From an uncultured Eubacteriales bacterium (GTDB taxonomy: Bacteria; Bacillota; Clostridia; Peptostreptococcales; Anaerovoracaceae), in the NCBI GenBank assembly GCA_902798745.1, contig CADBXM010000002.1, forward strand, positions 124,001 through 188,000: DNA of 64,000 nt, written 5' to 3'. The translations under genes were made by a program, and so were the position numbers. The number at the start of each line of letters is the position of its first letter. The stretch's first letter is position 1. Below are positions 17,374-26,080 of the stretch, piece after piece. The notes under the pieces were generated by a model that was not told the DNA's origin, did not search any database, and saw only the letters and a program-made list of their open reading frames with translations.

Positions 17374-19101
17374 TTATTCTTCCGGAATATACGCAACGCC
17401 ATCATCATCTTTCGCGAGCGCTTGTCCATTCATGACTGCGTTGATCAGCGACTTCGCGTTGTTTATGCTGTCCGGATCCTGAGTCATTACGTATGCGTAC
17501 CCGGCTGTATACGTATTCAGTGTGCCGTCTCCTCCGACAATAGTGTTTTTATAGATGCTCCACTTTGGGAATTTTGCAAGCTGCATCTTGGCAAGCTTCC
17601 TTATCTCCTTTGAGCTGAAACTCATCTCGAAGTATGGCTTCAGGCTTGTGAGTATCCGGTTGTAGTGTAATATCATTGTGCGGCTGCTGGTGGCTTTCTT
17701 AAACATCGCCTCAAATACAGCCTGCTGATTCTTGATCCTCTGATTGTCTCCGGTAGGGAAAGCTTTTCGCTCTCTGGCAAAAGCAAGAGCTTGCTTGCCG
17801 TTCATGTGATTCATGCCTTCCTTTACAGTCCAGTCCTTCATCTTGACCGGATTGAACTCGTATTCGGAGTAGACGTCCACACCGCCAATGGCATCGATAA
17901 ACTTTTCGACAGTAGTGAAATTGACTTTCACATAGTAGTTGGCATTTATATCCAGCAAATCCTCTTCAGAAAGGATGGTAGTTTCTACGCTGTAAAAACC
18001 TGTATGCGTCAGCTTGTCCATCTCATTGTTGTGATCCGGCATGTAGATCTCATAGTCTCTCGGGATGGATGTCATCAGCATTGTCGCATTCTCAGAATTT
18101 ACGGTAAGCACCATATTGACGTCAGATCTGCCTTGCTCGTCTATCTCACCCCTAACATCCATTCCGGTGATGACCACATTGAAAGGCTCTTTTGTGATGT
18201 CTGCAACCGCCTTGCTGTTATCTACAGACGTCTCTTTCAGGAATGACATGGTGCCCATAGCATATGCGGTTCCAACCCCATAGAAGAACACGAGTAAGAG
18301 GGCAAGGAAGGTCGCAAGTCTCTTTCCCCATTTTTTGATGCTTTTTCTTCTCGTCTGATAGATCAAAAGCAAGCTGATCAGCGCCAATACCACATACAAA
18401 GCGATCAGCATCTCAAATGGCAGGACGTTCATTATGGTCATGGATCCCGCGAATGCTGCAAGCGCAATAGTATATACAACAGTCAGCAACTTATGCCACC
18501 TTGAGAGCGGTTGCTTTCCGGCTCTCTTGTTATGGCCCTTTATATAGTTGCTCTTATATCTTTCGTGTGCTTCCTTGGATGCCTCGCGGAGCTTCTCAAG
18601 TTCTTTTACCGAAGGCATAGGTTTCTGAGCATCTTTCTCCTCTACCAGATCATGGCTGACCCCGTGATTACGGTCATATTCCGCAAAGATGGAATCGTCA
18701 TAGCTGTCTTCGATTTTTGTCTCGATCTTTGGCTCTATTTGCGGTTCGATCTTAGGCTCTTTTTTATGCTCCATTTTTGGCGCGATCTCCTGCCTTCGAT
18801 CGGAATCACTAGCGTGATCGCGCTCATGCACACCAAAACTCCAGGCGCTTTGAGATTCTACAGGCTTTTCTTGGCTATGCTTGCCTGCTTCCTCATAGCG
18901 CTTGAATTCGTCGTATGAGTCAAACGAATCATCGAGCCCTCTCCCGGATCTCTCCTTTACTGAAGATTCCTTTTTAAGCTCCAACGCGTCAAACTCGTCA
19001 AAGATATCAAAGTCGTCTGTCTTTTTCTCTGTCTGTCTTGGAGCCGGATGATCATAGTGAAAATCCAGCAGATCATCCGGATTCCAGTCCTTGTCTGTCA
19101 T
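17374..19101 (-). CDS. LytR-CpsA-Psr family protein with long acidic cytoplasmic tail
   Basis: 575 residues. LCP proteins attach teichoic acids or other polymers to peptidoglycan. Residues 1-205 are charged and low-complexity, with a repeated EPKIEP/ETKIED stretch near 115-125, and would be cytoplasmic. Hydrophobic segments follow at about 207-285. The LCP domain (about 300-490) shows NVVITGMDVRG, SDVNMVLTVN and TSIPRDYEI, including the Arg-Asp pair typical of the active site. The N-terminal tail is much longer than usual. Operon with hpf upstream and cdaA-cdaR downstream. Confidence 0.85.
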   Translation of the reverse strand: MTDKDWNPDDLLDFHYDHPAPRQTEKKTDDFDIFDEFDALELKKESSVKERSGRGLDDSFDSYDEFKRYEEAGKHSQEKPVESQSAWSFGVHERDHASDSDRRQEIAPKMEHKKEPKIEPQIEPKIETKIEDSYDDSIFAEYDRNHGVSHDLVEEKDAQKPMPSVKELEKLREASKEAHERYKSNYIKGHNKRAGKQPLSRWHKLLTVVYTIALAAFAGSMTIMNVLPFEMLIALYVVLALISLLLIYQTRRKSIKKWGKRLATFLALLLVFFYGVGTAYAMGTMSFLKETSVDNSKAVADITKEPFNVVITGMDVRGEIDEQGRSDVNMVLTVNSENATMLMTSIPRDYEIYMPDHNNEMDKLTHTGFYSVETTILSEEDLLDINANYYVKVNFTTVEKFIDAIGGVDVYSEYEFNPVKMKDWTVKEGMNHMNGKQALAFARERKAFPTGDNQRIKNQQAVFEAMFKKATSSRTMILHYNRILTSLKPYFEMSFSSKEIRKLAKMQLAKFPKWSIYKNTIVGGDGTLNTYTAGYAYVMTQDPDSINNAKSLINAVMNGQALAKDDDGVAYIPEE

Positions 19102-19117
19102 GTGTTAATTATCCCGC

Positions 19118-19651
19118 CTATCTGTTAGTTTCGATAAGTCCGTAAGCATTACCCTTTCTCTTATATACAACGCTGACATCGTTTGTATCCATATCAAGGA
19201 ACACGAAGAAATCGTGGCCAAGCATTTCCATCTGGAGAATAGCTTCCTCTGCCACCATAGGTGTCAGCTCCACCTGTTTTCTTCTTACGATGTTCATCTC
19301 TTCTTCGAATTCTTCGTCATCCGGTTCCGGAACGAATTCGAGTTTGAGCGCCTTGTTTTCTTTATATCTTGATTCGAGCTTACCTTTGAGCTTGCTCAGC
19401 TGGTTTTGTAATTTATCTGTAGCCAGATCGACAGCGTCATATATACTGTCATTTGCCATCTCGGCTCTGAGAACCGCCTGCTTGGCGTTGATGGTAGCCT
19501 CGAATTTCGGAGTTTCTCTCTGTTTTGATACAACTACATTGGCTGTAGTGTCCTCATCAAAATATTTCCCTATCTTTTCGAGTTTCTTTTCGATATAGTC
19601 CTCGAGTTTTTCGCTCATCGGATAGTTTTTTGATGATATGTTGATCTTCAT
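19118..19651 (-). CDS. hpf: Long-form ribosome hibernation promoting factor
   Basis: 177 residues: N-terminal HPF/RaiA domain (about 1-100, starting MKINISSKNYPMSEKLEDYI) plus the C-terminal domain (about 120-175; VRRKQVELTPMVAEEAILQMEMLGHDFFVF is typical) that dimerises to make 100S ribosomes in resting cells. Excellent AAGGAGG site. Preceded by a terminator for upstream genes and a plausible own promoter, so it probably heads the hpf-LCP-cdaA-cdaR unit. Confidence 0.95.
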   Translation of the reverse strand: MKINISSKNYPMSEKLEDYIEKKLEKIGKYFDEDTTANVVVSKQRETPKFEATINAKQAVLRAEMANDSIYDAVDLATDKLQNQLSKLKGKLESRYKENKALKLEFVPEPDDEEFEEEMNIVRRKQVELTPMVAEEAILQMEMLGHDFFVFLDMDTNDVSVVYKRKGNAYGLIETNR

Positions 19652-19680
19652 AGTCGTGATCCTCCTTATTCTTTTTTCTT

Positions 19681-19708
19681 ACTATAAATATAGCACATAT
19701 AATAACAA
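19681..19708 (-). promoter_or_regulatory. Candidate hpf promoter
   Basis: On the minus strand TTGTTA (19708-19703), a 16-base spacer, TATAGT (19686-19681), about 35 bases before the hpf start. The -35 overlaps the T-tract of the upstream terminator. Confidence 0.45.
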
Positions 19709-19740
19709 AATTGTGTGCTCCTTTTTGAAGAAGCACACAA
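19703..19740 (-). terminator. Intrinsic terminator after the 80-residue protein gene
   Basis: On the minus strand TTGTGTGCT-12-AGCACACAA (19740-19711), a 9-bp stem followed by TTTTGTTATT. It closes the transcript that includes the HypA/oxidoreductase genes and the structured RNA. Confidence 0.8.
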
Positions 19741-19787
19741 TATATTGTTTTTTATATGACACCATTAACGGTGCTATGACATTGTGA

Positions 19788-20030
19788 TTACCACAGTTTG
19801 TCCACAGCATCAGCAAGCTTCTTGCCCTGCTCTGCAGTGAGCTTGCACCTAAGCTGTCTCTTGACCTCTCCCATAGGGTTTATATAGTCTCTGGCTTTAC
19901 CTTCTTCGATGCGTGCGAGGAGAGCTTTCTTTGCCTCTTCGCTGATCTTTCCGTCATCAGAGATGCCGGCAAGCATAAGCTCGAGTTCTTCCATTGGGAT
20001 ATTCATCGTAGGATCTTGCATTATTGCCAT
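19788..20030 (-). CDS. Small protein of unknown function (80 aa)
   Basis: 80 residues, predicted mostly helical, no membrane segment. It opens with MAIMQDPTMNIPMEELELML and ends DAVDKLW. I do not recognise the family. A strong AGGAGG site 9 bases before the ATG supports translation from 20030; a longer frame would start inside the structured RNA. It lies downstream of that RNA and of the 62-residue gene, and ends just before a terminator, so it is the last gene of the oxidoreductase-HypA transcript. A role with that oxidoreductase is inference from position only. Confidence 0.65.
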   Translation of the reverse strand: MAIMQDPTMNIPMEELELMLAGISDDGKISEEAKKALLARIEEGKARDYINPMGEVKRQLRCKLTAEQGKKLADAVDKLW

Positions 20031-20044
20031 TATGTTTTTCCTCC

Positions 20045-20257
20045 TTGAATATTGCTTATGATCAGTATCGCGGCCACTCGACCTGGTCTTTGACCCCACA
20101 CTTGCCTTTACCCGCTTTGCGGAGGACTTACTTCTAAGATACGCCATGATCACAGCTGCATTCTGCCTGCTGCTTACGTGGGTCCCTTTGCCCGTATCTG
20201 GCCTGGACTTTCAACCACGAACATGGCCGCGTACTTTCACTTATTACGGCCGTCTCT
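20045..20257 (-). ncRNA. Structured RNA between two small genes (unidentified; raiA-type motif possible)
   Basis: The 228-base gap between two small genes folds convincingly on the minus strand. A 5' hairpin (20252-20225) pairs GGCCG/CGGCC with TA/TA and one bulged base. A long-range helix pairs TGATCA and GTATC (20152-20138, 4-base bulge) with GATACTGATCA (20069-20059). It encloses two hairpins with AAA triloops: CCGC-aaa-GCGG (20122-20112) and GGTC-aaa-GACC (20095-20085). No reading frame with a start signal spans it. Its position two genes before hpf recalls the raiA motif, a large Firmicutes RNA often near raiA/hpf; I cannot confirm that consensus. RNase P was considered and rejected. Confidence 0.55.
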
Positions 20258-20258
20258 G

Positions 20259-20447
20259 CTATTTGGCCTTTTTCTTCTCGCTCGCGAGCATCTTTTCGAG
20301 TCTCTCTTTTGCCTTAGGATCATATGATAAAGCATCATCATCGCCGGCAAGGAAAGCCTCGAGATTAGGCAGGCGAATGCCGGCCTTATAGTTCATTTTG
20401 AACAGCTCGACGTTCTTCGCGATTTCGCGCATTTCCTGATTGGTCAT
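20259..20447 (-). CDS. Small protein of unknown function (62 aa)
   Basis: 62 residues, charged and helical, with a lysine-rich C-terminus (SEKKKAK) and no membrane segment. Family not recognised. A textbook AAGGAGG site precedes the ATG. It lies 27 bases after hypA in the same operon and is followed by the structured RNA. Together with the 80-residue protein it may serve the upstream oxidoreductase; nothing in its sequence shows how. Confidence 0.65.
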   Translation of the reverse strand: MTNQEMREIAKNVELFKMNYKAGIRLPNLEAFLAGDDDALSYDPKAKERLEKMLASEKKKAK

Positions 20448-20474
20448 TGTAACCTCCTTAATTAGGTCGTATCA

Positions 20475-20882
20475 CTATGGTCTGTACTCACCCTCGGCAT
20501 CGATCTCTTTCGACTCGTCGGGATCGCTCCCATCATTGTCGTAGACCTCGACCGATTTGATCCTCATCTCATTGCCGCGAATCAGCCATGTATTACCGCT
20601 TCCGCAATGAGGGCATGTCTTTCCATATGCGATCGTACTGTAAGTTATCTTGCAGTCATCACACCAGGTAACAGCAGGTATCTCATTGCAGTAGAGCCTG
20701 GAGCCCTCAAAGACAGGAAACTTCTTTGAATACCAGTTCCAGTAATCATAGAGATATGCTGTAACGATGCCTGAGACTTCACCGAATTCGAGCGTTACGG
20801 ACTTGATTTTATCAACGCCCTGCTCCTTAGCGATCTTATCGACCTCTTTAACTACATAATTTACTAATCCAAGTTCATGCAT
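20475..20882 (-). CDS. hypA: HypA-family nickel/zinc metallochaperone-like protein
   Basis: 135 residues. MHELGLVNYVV at the N-terminus has the His2 and Glu3 of the HypA nickel site, and the CDDC/CPHC pair matches the HypA structural zinc site. HypA helps insert nickel into [NiFe] hydrogenase or urease. No hydrogenase, hypB or other hyp gene is in the window. An extra acidic C-terminal tail of about 20 residues follows. Encoded 13 bases after the large flavin/Fe-S oxidoreductase, so it may act on that complex or elsewhere in the genome. Confidence 0.8.
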   Translation of the reverse strand: MHELGLVNYVVKEVDKIAKEQGVDKIKSVTLEFGEVSGIVTAYLYDYWNWYSKKFPVFEGSRLYCNEIPAVTWCDDCKITYSTIAYGKTCPHCGSGNTWLIRGNEMRIKSVEVYDNDGSDPDESKEIDAEGEYRP

Positions 20883-20895
20883 GATTTAGTCTATC

Positions 20896-23688
20896 CTATT
20901 TGCCTGCAACCTTGTTCTTTACGATGCTTGCGATACGTCCAGGCATGTTCTTGCCCATGCCGAGGAACTTCTTCTCCGCAGGGATCATTCTGGAGTAAAG
21001 GTCTCCATCAGGACGGCGCGACAGATGGATAGCGTCGAACTTGCACTGTACGGTGCACATTCCGCAGCCGATGCACTTGTTAGGATCAACTACGCTGCGT
21101 CCGCACTTGAGGCATCTCTCAGCTTCCTTCTTGATCTGCTCTTCAGTGAACTGCTTGTATTCGTAGCTCATTGTGAGCTTCTTCTTCTCATCGATCTCTC
21201 TGATCTGACGCGCAGGCTTCTTGTAGCTCTCGGCAGGAAGTACGATCTCATCCTTGTCGAGCATTACGAAGTTGCGTGTATTTCTGTGGATCATGAGGTG
21301 CTGTCCCTTATTGACGAATCTGTGGAGAGATACAGCGCCTTCACGTCCCATTGCGAGAGCGTCAACTACGAATTTCTGTCCGCTTACGCTGTCTCCGCCT
21401 GCAAAGATGTCAGGCTCTGCTGTCTGCAGTGTGACAGGGTCTGCAACGATGAGTCCGCGTGGCGAAAGCTCAACCTTTGTGCCCTCGAACAGTTTGCCGT
21501 AGTCTGGCTTCTGGCCGATGGAGAACAGGATAGTCGAGCAAGCCTGCTCTGTAGTCTCATTGTCATCGAACTTAGGATCGAATCTGCCCTCAGCGTTCTT
21601 GACCTGTGTGCACTTATGGAACTTGATTCCTGCAACCTTGCCGTCCTTTGTGACGACTTCTGTCTGGCCCCATCCATCGTGGATGACGATTCCTTCTTCC
21701 TGAAGGAATTCCTGGTCCTCAGCGCCCATTGGCATCTCATCCCAGGACTCGAGGCAGTACAGGTGTACGCTCTTTGCGCCCTGACGGATAGCTGTACGGG
21801 ATACGTCAGCACCGATGTTTCCGCCGCCGATGACTACTACATCACCGGAAAGCTTCTTGGCCTTGCCGAGAGTAACATCCTTGACATAGTCTACGCCGCC
21901 GATAACGCCCTTAGCGTCATCACCAGGGATACCGAGCTTGCCGCAAGCCTGGAGGCCTGTGCCAACGAAGAATCCCTTGAAGCCTTCTTCTCTCAGGGAC
22001 TGGAATGTAACGTCTTTACCTACTTCGACGCCGCATCTGATCTCAACACCCATCTCTTTGAGGATCTCGATCTCAGCGTTAACAACGTCCTTCTCAAGTC
22101 TGAAGTTAGGAATACCGAGTGTCATCATTCCGCCAGGCATAGCCTGCTTCTCGAATACTACAGGCTTGTAGCCCTCGATAGCGAGGAAGTATGCGCAGGA
22201 AAGTCCCGCAGGGCCGGATCCTACGATACCGATCTTCTGTTCGAACGGATCTCTTGTGCAGGATACCATTGGTGGGATGTATTTGTGCTCATCCTCAAGG
22301 TCCTTAGCAGCGATGAAAGCCTTGATATCATCGATAGCAAGAGCATCATCAACTGTTCCTCTTGTACAATCGAGTTCGCAATACTTATGGCAGATAGCTC
22401 CGCATACTGCCGGGAATGGGTTGTCTCTCTTGATCAGTTCAAGAGCGTCTCTGTATTCACCTCTCGAAGCCATATCGATATAACCCTGGATGGAGATGTG
22501 GAGTGGGCATGCAGACTTACATGGCGCAGTACCTGTAGGCCATGTCTGGATGACGCCGTTCTCGTTCTTGTAGTTCCAGTTCCACTTATCTTCAGGCCAG
22601 AAGTTGTTGTCAGGAAGCTCGTGTCTTGGATATTCGATTTCGCCGTGCTTTGTGCAAAGCTTCTGTCCGAGTCTGACAGCGCCTGCAGGGCAAACCTCTA
22701 CGCACTTGCCGCATGCTACGCACTTCTCTGCATCGGATTCAGAAACATAAGCCGAAGCCGACATATTAGGTGTGTTGAAGAGCTGGGATGTTCTCAGAGC
22801 GTTGCAGACACCAACCGCGCAGTTGCAGATCGCGAAGATCTTGTTCTCACCGTCGATGTTTGTAACCTGGTGTACATAGCCCTTGCTTTCAGCTTTCTCG
22901 AGTACTTCGAGTGCTTCTTCATAAGTGATGTCATAGCCCATGCCGGTCTCTTTGCAGTAGTCAGCGAAGTCGCCGAGACCCATGCACCAGTACTGCATGA
23001 TATCTCCGGAACCCTCGCCGCGCTCTGTCTGCTGCTTACGGCAGGAGCACATACCGAGGCCGATCTGGCCTTCATATTTCTTGAGCCAATACGAGATATG
23101 CTCGATATCAAGAGACTCGCACTCTGCAGGGATAGCCTTCTCTACAGGGATAACGTGCATTCCGATACCGCAGCCGCCCTTGCCAACCAGCTGTGTGATG
23201 CCGGCGAGCGGGAGGTATGTCATACGCTCGAAGAAGTCAGCGATTCTTGGAGTCTCAGGCATGATCTGGTCTCTCATTACCATGATCTCTGCCGAACCAG
23301 GTACGAACATGTCGAGTACATAGCGTCTCTCATGCTGAGGGTTCTTTCCGTCTTCGTTCTCATTGTTCCACTCGATGAGACCGTACTGACCAAGAGCCTC
23401 GAGCACTGTTTTAAGATGCTCGTCATCGTATCCTGTGAGCTCTTTCATCTGCGCCCAAGTTTTAGGCTTACGCTTGCCCATCACTAGAGCCGTGTCAAGA
23501 CAATCCTCTGCGATGTCTTTGCCATACCTTCTGACGATATACTGGAAACCGCAGTCAAATCCCCAATACTCAGGAGAATCCTTGGAAGGCTTCTCGAGTC
23601 CGAGGAGGACATCTTTACGGTCAGTGATGATCTTCGTGAGCTTAAAGATCTTCTCGTCGTGGCTCAGCTGTTTAGCCTTTTTTGCCAT
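20896..23688 (-). CDS. Multidomain NAD(P)H/FAD/Fe-S oxidoreductase (GltD/NfnB-like core)
   Basis: 930 residues. Residues 1-310 form an extra N-terminal region with cysteine motifs GMCSC (about 213) and ICNCAVGVC (about 288). Next come a 4Fe-4S motif CVACGKCVEVCP (about 323), a GltD-type Fe-S helical domain (CKSACPLHISIQGYI, CELDCTRG), an FAD site GIVGSGPAGLSCAYF (about 485) and an NAD(P) site VVVIGGGNIGADV (about 620). A C-terminal ferredoxin-like segment CLKCG...CIGCGMCTVQC lies near 865. The core resembles glutamate-synthase small subunit and NfnB, which pass electrons between NAD(P)H and ferredoxin. The partner is unknown. Heads an operon with hypA and two small genes. Confidence 0.8.
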   Translation of the reverse strand: MAKKAKQLSHDEKIFKLTKIITDRKDVLLGLEKPSKDSPEYWGFDCGFQYIVRRYGKDIAEDCLDTALVMGKRKPKTWAQMKELTGYDDEHLKTVLEALGQYGLIEWNNENEDGKNPQHERRYVLDMFVPGSAEIMVMRDQIMPETPRIADFFERMTYLPLAGITQLVGKGGCGIGMHVIPVEKAIPAECESLDIEHISYWLKKYEGQIGLGMCSCRKQQTERGEGSGDIMQYWCMGLGDFADYCKETGMGYDITYEEALEVLEKAESKGYVHQVTNIDGENKIFAICNCAVGVCNALRTSQLFNTPNMSASAYVSESDAEKCVACGKCVEVCPAGAVRLGQKLCTKHGEIEYPRHELPDNNFWPEDKWNWNYKNENGVIQTWPTGTAPCKSACPLHISIQGYIDMASRGEYRDALELIKRDNPFPAVCGAICHKYCELDCTRGTVDDALAIDDIKAFIAAKDLEDEHKYIPPMVSCTRDPFEQKIGIVGSGPAGLSCAYFLAIEGYKPVVFEKQAMPGGMMTLGIPNFRLEKDVVNAEIEILKEMGVEIRCGVEVGKDVTFQSLREEGFKGFFVGTGLQACGKLGIPGDDAKGVIGGVDYVKDVTLGKAKKLSGDVVVIGGGNIGADVSRTAIRQGAKSVHLYCLESWDEMPMGAEDQEFLQEEGIVIHDGWGQTEVVTKDGKVAGIKFHKCTQVKNAEGRFDPKFDDNETTEQACSTILFSIGQKPDYGKLFEGTKVELSPRGLIVADPVTLQTAEPDIFAGGDSVSGQKFVVDALAMGREGAVSLHRFVNKGQHLMIHRNTRNFVMLDKDEIVLPAESYKKPARQIREIDEKKKLTMSYEYKQFTEEQIKKEAERCLKCGRSVVDPNKCIGCGMCTVQCKFDAIHLSRRPDGDLYSRMIPAEKKFLGMGKNMPGRIASIVKNKVAGK

Positions 23689-23726
23689 ACTTTTTCCTCT
23701 CTTTCTCTCTACAATTCAGTTGTTTA

Positions 23727-23744
23727 AATAATACCTTGATTATT
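23727..23744. promoter_or_regulatory. Inverted repeat upstream of the oxidoreductase operon
   Basis: AATAAT-6-ATTATT, an 18-base dyad about 40-55 bases upstream of the oxidoreductase start and just after the TetR gene. A plausible TetR operator, but AT-rich dyads arise by chance. Confidence 0.3.
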
Positions 23745-23780
23745 GTTAAGCCCCTGGATAGGGCGACTTACCTTGATAGT

Positions 23781-24362
23781 TTATTGTTTCACGGTTATTC
23801 CGTCTATCAGGATATCCGCGACCTCTGATAAAGCATCTTTATATGGGATCTTGTTTTTGATCAGGATATCACTCTGGAAGAACTGCTCTATAGTGTGTTG
23901 GAACATCGCTTTTAGGATCGGGAGTGAAACCGGTCTGATCACGCCTTCTCTTATCCCCTTTTCAATTAGGATCTCTACAGCGTCCCAATATTCCTCACGG
24001 CAATTATGCCAGTGTCTGTATACTGACGGATATCTGTCCTTGAGGATATACAACTGGCTCAGATCGTGGCTGACATAGCGTTCAGGCACGCTGCCGATCA
24101 CCTTGCGGAGCTGATCTGTGACCGAAAGAGAACCATCGCTGAGTATTTCTTCCTGTTCTCTGTAAGCCTCGGCAAAGAACCTGTCGAGAGTAGCAGTCAT
24201 GATCGAGCGCTTGGTTCTGAAAACAGTGTAGATGGTCTTTTTGCTCATAGCTAAAGAATGGGCAAGATCATCCATAGTAAATCTTATGCCCTTCTCATCA
24301 AAAAGCTTGGCCGCCTCGTCAAGGATGCGGACTTTGAGCTCGTCTTGTGCGAAATATTCCAT
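23781..24362 (-). CDS. TetR/AcrR-family transcriptional regulator
   Basis: 193 residues with the N-terminal TetR DNA-binding domain: RILDEAAKLFDEKGIRFTMDDLAHSLAMSKKTIYTVFRTK (in sections) has the expected helix-turn-helix spacing ending in YxxF. The C-terminal ligand domain is not assignable to a known inducer. It lies directly upstream of and co-oriented with the oxidoreductase operon, and is its likely regulator. A dyad upstream of its own start (24414-24441) suggests autoregulation. Confidence 0.88.
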   Translation of the reverse strand: MEYFAQDELKVRILDEAAKLFDEKGIRFTMDDLAHSLAMSKKTIYTVFRTKRSIMTATLDRFFAEAYREQEEILSDGSLSVTDQLRKVIGSVPERYVSHDLSQLYILKDRYPSVYRHWHNCREEYWDAVEILIEKGIREGVIRPVSLPILKAMFQHTIEQFFQSDILIKNKIPYKDALSEVADILIDGITVKQ

Positions 24363-24413
24363 CTTTCTCCCTCTCGGAAACAGATGCGCCGAATGCCATT
24401 TACATGAGCAATC

Positions 24414-24441
24414 GGAAACTTGTAAAAACGCTTCCGTTTCC
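24414..24441. promoter_or_regulatory. Nested inverted repeat upstream of the TetR gene
   Basis: GGAAAC (24414-24419) and GTTTCC (24436-24441) flank an inner repeat AAACG-cttc-CGTTT (24426-24439). On the minus strand a weak promoter TTGCAT-17-TTACAA overlaps it. A candidate autoregulatory operator. Confidence 0.35.
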
Positions 24442-24565
24442 TATGCAATGATTGTATCAGAGCCATGCTGATACCGCAAGCAAATCCCATCTTTTTTACA
24501 TATTATTGTTGCATAATTTTTGCTTTGTTTTTCGGGATCGGAAACGCGTCTTGCTGAACACACTA

Positions 24566-24880
24566 TCAATAGTCATTTGGCCAGCCTGTAACCACCGCAT
24601 CGGGGAAGTTTGCGTTCGCGTAAGTCAGCATTTTGTCCCTGCCGCTTATATGCGTTGAATGTACGTTAATGTGCTCTGGATGCATGTCATGGCGTTTCAT
24701 ATATTTAAGCGCGTCAAAGCCCGTAAACAGGCTGTCCCATCCGAGATCATAGTCAAGGCTCACTTCCTCCAAGCAGTCTCTGTATTTATCGAGAAGTGCG
24801 AGAAAACCGGCGTAGTTGTCCGCCGATCTATATCCCTCACCACGAGGCGCTGTTCGCCTGTCATCCAGAAACAATTTCAT
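24566..24880 (-). CDS. Cyclic-phosphate-processing receiver-domain protein
   Basis: 104 residues starting MKLFLDDRRTAPRG, with SLDYDLG near residue 40 and VHSTHISGRDKM toward the end. This matches the small receiver-like family annotated as cyclic-phosphate processing Receiver domain. It has a DD pair and a central Asp but no output domain. The function has been proposed from genome context of RNA-repair genes; direct biochemistry is lacking as far as I know. Start has an AGAGG site and lies 15 bases after the preceding gene, so it is in its operon. Confidence 0.65.
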   Translation of the reverse strand: MKLFLDDRRTAPRGEGYRSADNYAGFLALLDKYRDCLEEVSLDYDLGWDSLFTGFDALKYMKRHDMHPEHINVHSTHISGRDKMLTYANANFPDAVVTGWPNDY

Positions 24881-24895
24881 GCTCGCGCCTCTCTA

Positions 24896-25372
24896 TCACG
24901 CCTCGTGCACCAGCTTACCGTTCATATCTTCAATGTCTATGGCGATCAGCAGAGTGTTCTTTGTATCCTTTTCGATCTCGCCCTCAATATACTCTTCCGA
25001 ACATGGGAACTTCCCGCAGAGCAATCTGCTTATTCTATTTATCGTTTCCTCGTCCTCGATGAGCGTCGCTTTGCCGAACACTATGACGCTCTTTACGTAA
25101 AACGCCCAGTCTCCGTCTTTTTTCACGTCCTGACCGAATACGCAATAAGAAACTTTAGGGTCTCTTCTGACTGCATCGACCCTGTGACCGAACTTCGCTC
25201 CGTGAAAATACAGCCTGCCGTCCTCTTCGTTATAATAATGATTGATCGGCACACCATAAGGATATCCGTCATCGCCCTGAACAGACATGACGCCTCTGTT
25301 CTCGCTTTTCAGCAAGTCAATCATCTCCTCGCGGCTCAAGGCCTGAGGTCTTCTTCTCATCTCTCTGAACAT
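24896..25372 (-). CDS. Pyridoxamine 5'-phosphate oxidase-fold flavoprotein (Nim-like)
   Basis: 158 residues of the split-barrel FMN-binding fold: MRRRPQALSREE at the start, GVMSVQGDDGYPYGVPINHYY, LYFHGAKFGHRVDAV and CFGQDV agree with the nitroimidazole-resistance (Nim)-like group. Most members are not proven resistance genes and are best regarded as flavin- or heme-binding proteins of unknown substrate. Lies between the flavin reductase-rubredoxin and receiver-domain genes on one strand. Confidence 0.82.
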   Translation of the reverse strand: MFREMRRRPQALSREEMIDLLKSENRGVMSVQGDDGYPYGVPINHYYNEEDGRLYFHGAKFGHRVDAVRRDPKVSYCVFGQDVKKDGDWAFYVKSVIVFGKATLIEDEETINRISRLLCGKFPCSEEYIEGEIEKDTKNTLLIAIDIEDMNGKLVHEA

Positions 25373-25417
25373 ATAGTTCCCACCCTTATCTCAAGTTCAA
25401 CTTTTAGCCCAAAAGCG

Positions 25418-26080
25418 TTACTGCACTTTTTCAAAATCGCTCTTTGGATGTTTGCAGAGAGGACATACCCAGTCTTCAGGAAGGTCCTCCCACTTGGTTC
25501 CAGGAGCGATGCCGTTTGCCGGGTCTCCGTCTTTTTCCTTGTATTCGTAACCGCAGATAGTGCAGCGATAAACAGCGCCTTCATCAGCTGCCGGAGCCGC
25601 CTTGCGTTTTGGCTTTATATTGCTCTGGTAATCAGCATATGTGCATGAAGGAGTATCCGCCAGCACTTCCATGTCCTCGATCGTGGCCACGAAGAATGTA
25701 TGGGATCCCAGATCGAATGATTCGCACACCTTACATGACATGTAAGCATTGGTGCCCTTAGTGATATACGGAAGGCCGTTTGCCGCTGTGGCGATATCAG
25801 TAAAGTCGGCGAACTTATCCACATCTCTTCCGGACTGCATGCCGAAATGCTGGAACAGATCGAATTTGGCATCGGTGGAAATGATAGAAATGTTGAAAAC
25901 GCCTGATGCCATTACCAGATCGTGGGTGAGATTGGATTTGTTTATAGCCAGTCCTACCCTATCCGGAGTGTTGGCCACCTGAATCGCCGTGTTGGTAATA
26001 CAAGCATTGAGTTTACCGTCGTGTTCCGTAGAAACCACGAAAAGGCCATACGAAAGTTTATACATTGCTTTTGAATTCAT
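25418..26080 (-). CDS. Flavin reductase-rubredoxin fusion (high molecular weight rubredoxin type)
   Basis: 220 residues. The N-terminal 155 are a flavin reductase-like FMN-binding domain ([23 protein letters not shown]). After a linker a rubredoxin domain follows with two cysteine pairs, [10 protein letters not shown] and WVCPLCKHP, binding one iron. In Moorella such a protein (Hrb) passes electrons from NADH to an oxygen- or NO-reducing flavodiiron protein. No flavodiiron protein is in the window. Start at 26080 fits an AAGGAGG site; a longer frame is not supported. Confidence 0.88.
   Translation of the reverse strand: MNSKAMYKLSYGLFVVSTEHDGKLNACITNTAIQVANTPDRVGLAINKSNLTHDLVMASGVFNISIISTDAKFDLFQHFGMQSGRDVDKFADFTDIATAANGLPYITKGTNAYMSCKVCESFDLGSHTFFVATIEDMEVLADTPSCTYADYQSNIKPKRKAAPAADEGAVYRCTICGYEYKEKDGDPANGIAPGTKWEDLPEDWVCPLCKHPKSDFEKVQ

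Noticed and set aside
20045-20257. RNase P RNA (a GAAAGTCC string is present)
   Set aside because: Too short, and none of the other conserved RNase P segments occur.
21025-23487. An open frame of about 820 codons on the plus strand opposite the flavin/Fe-S oxidoreductase
   Set aside because: It has no start signal, its composition is that of an antisense shadow, and the minus-strand gene has full motifs and a good ribosome site.
24896-25372. Nitroimidazole resistance gene
   Set aside because: The fold matches the Nim-like group, but most members are not resistance genes and no specific evidence is present.
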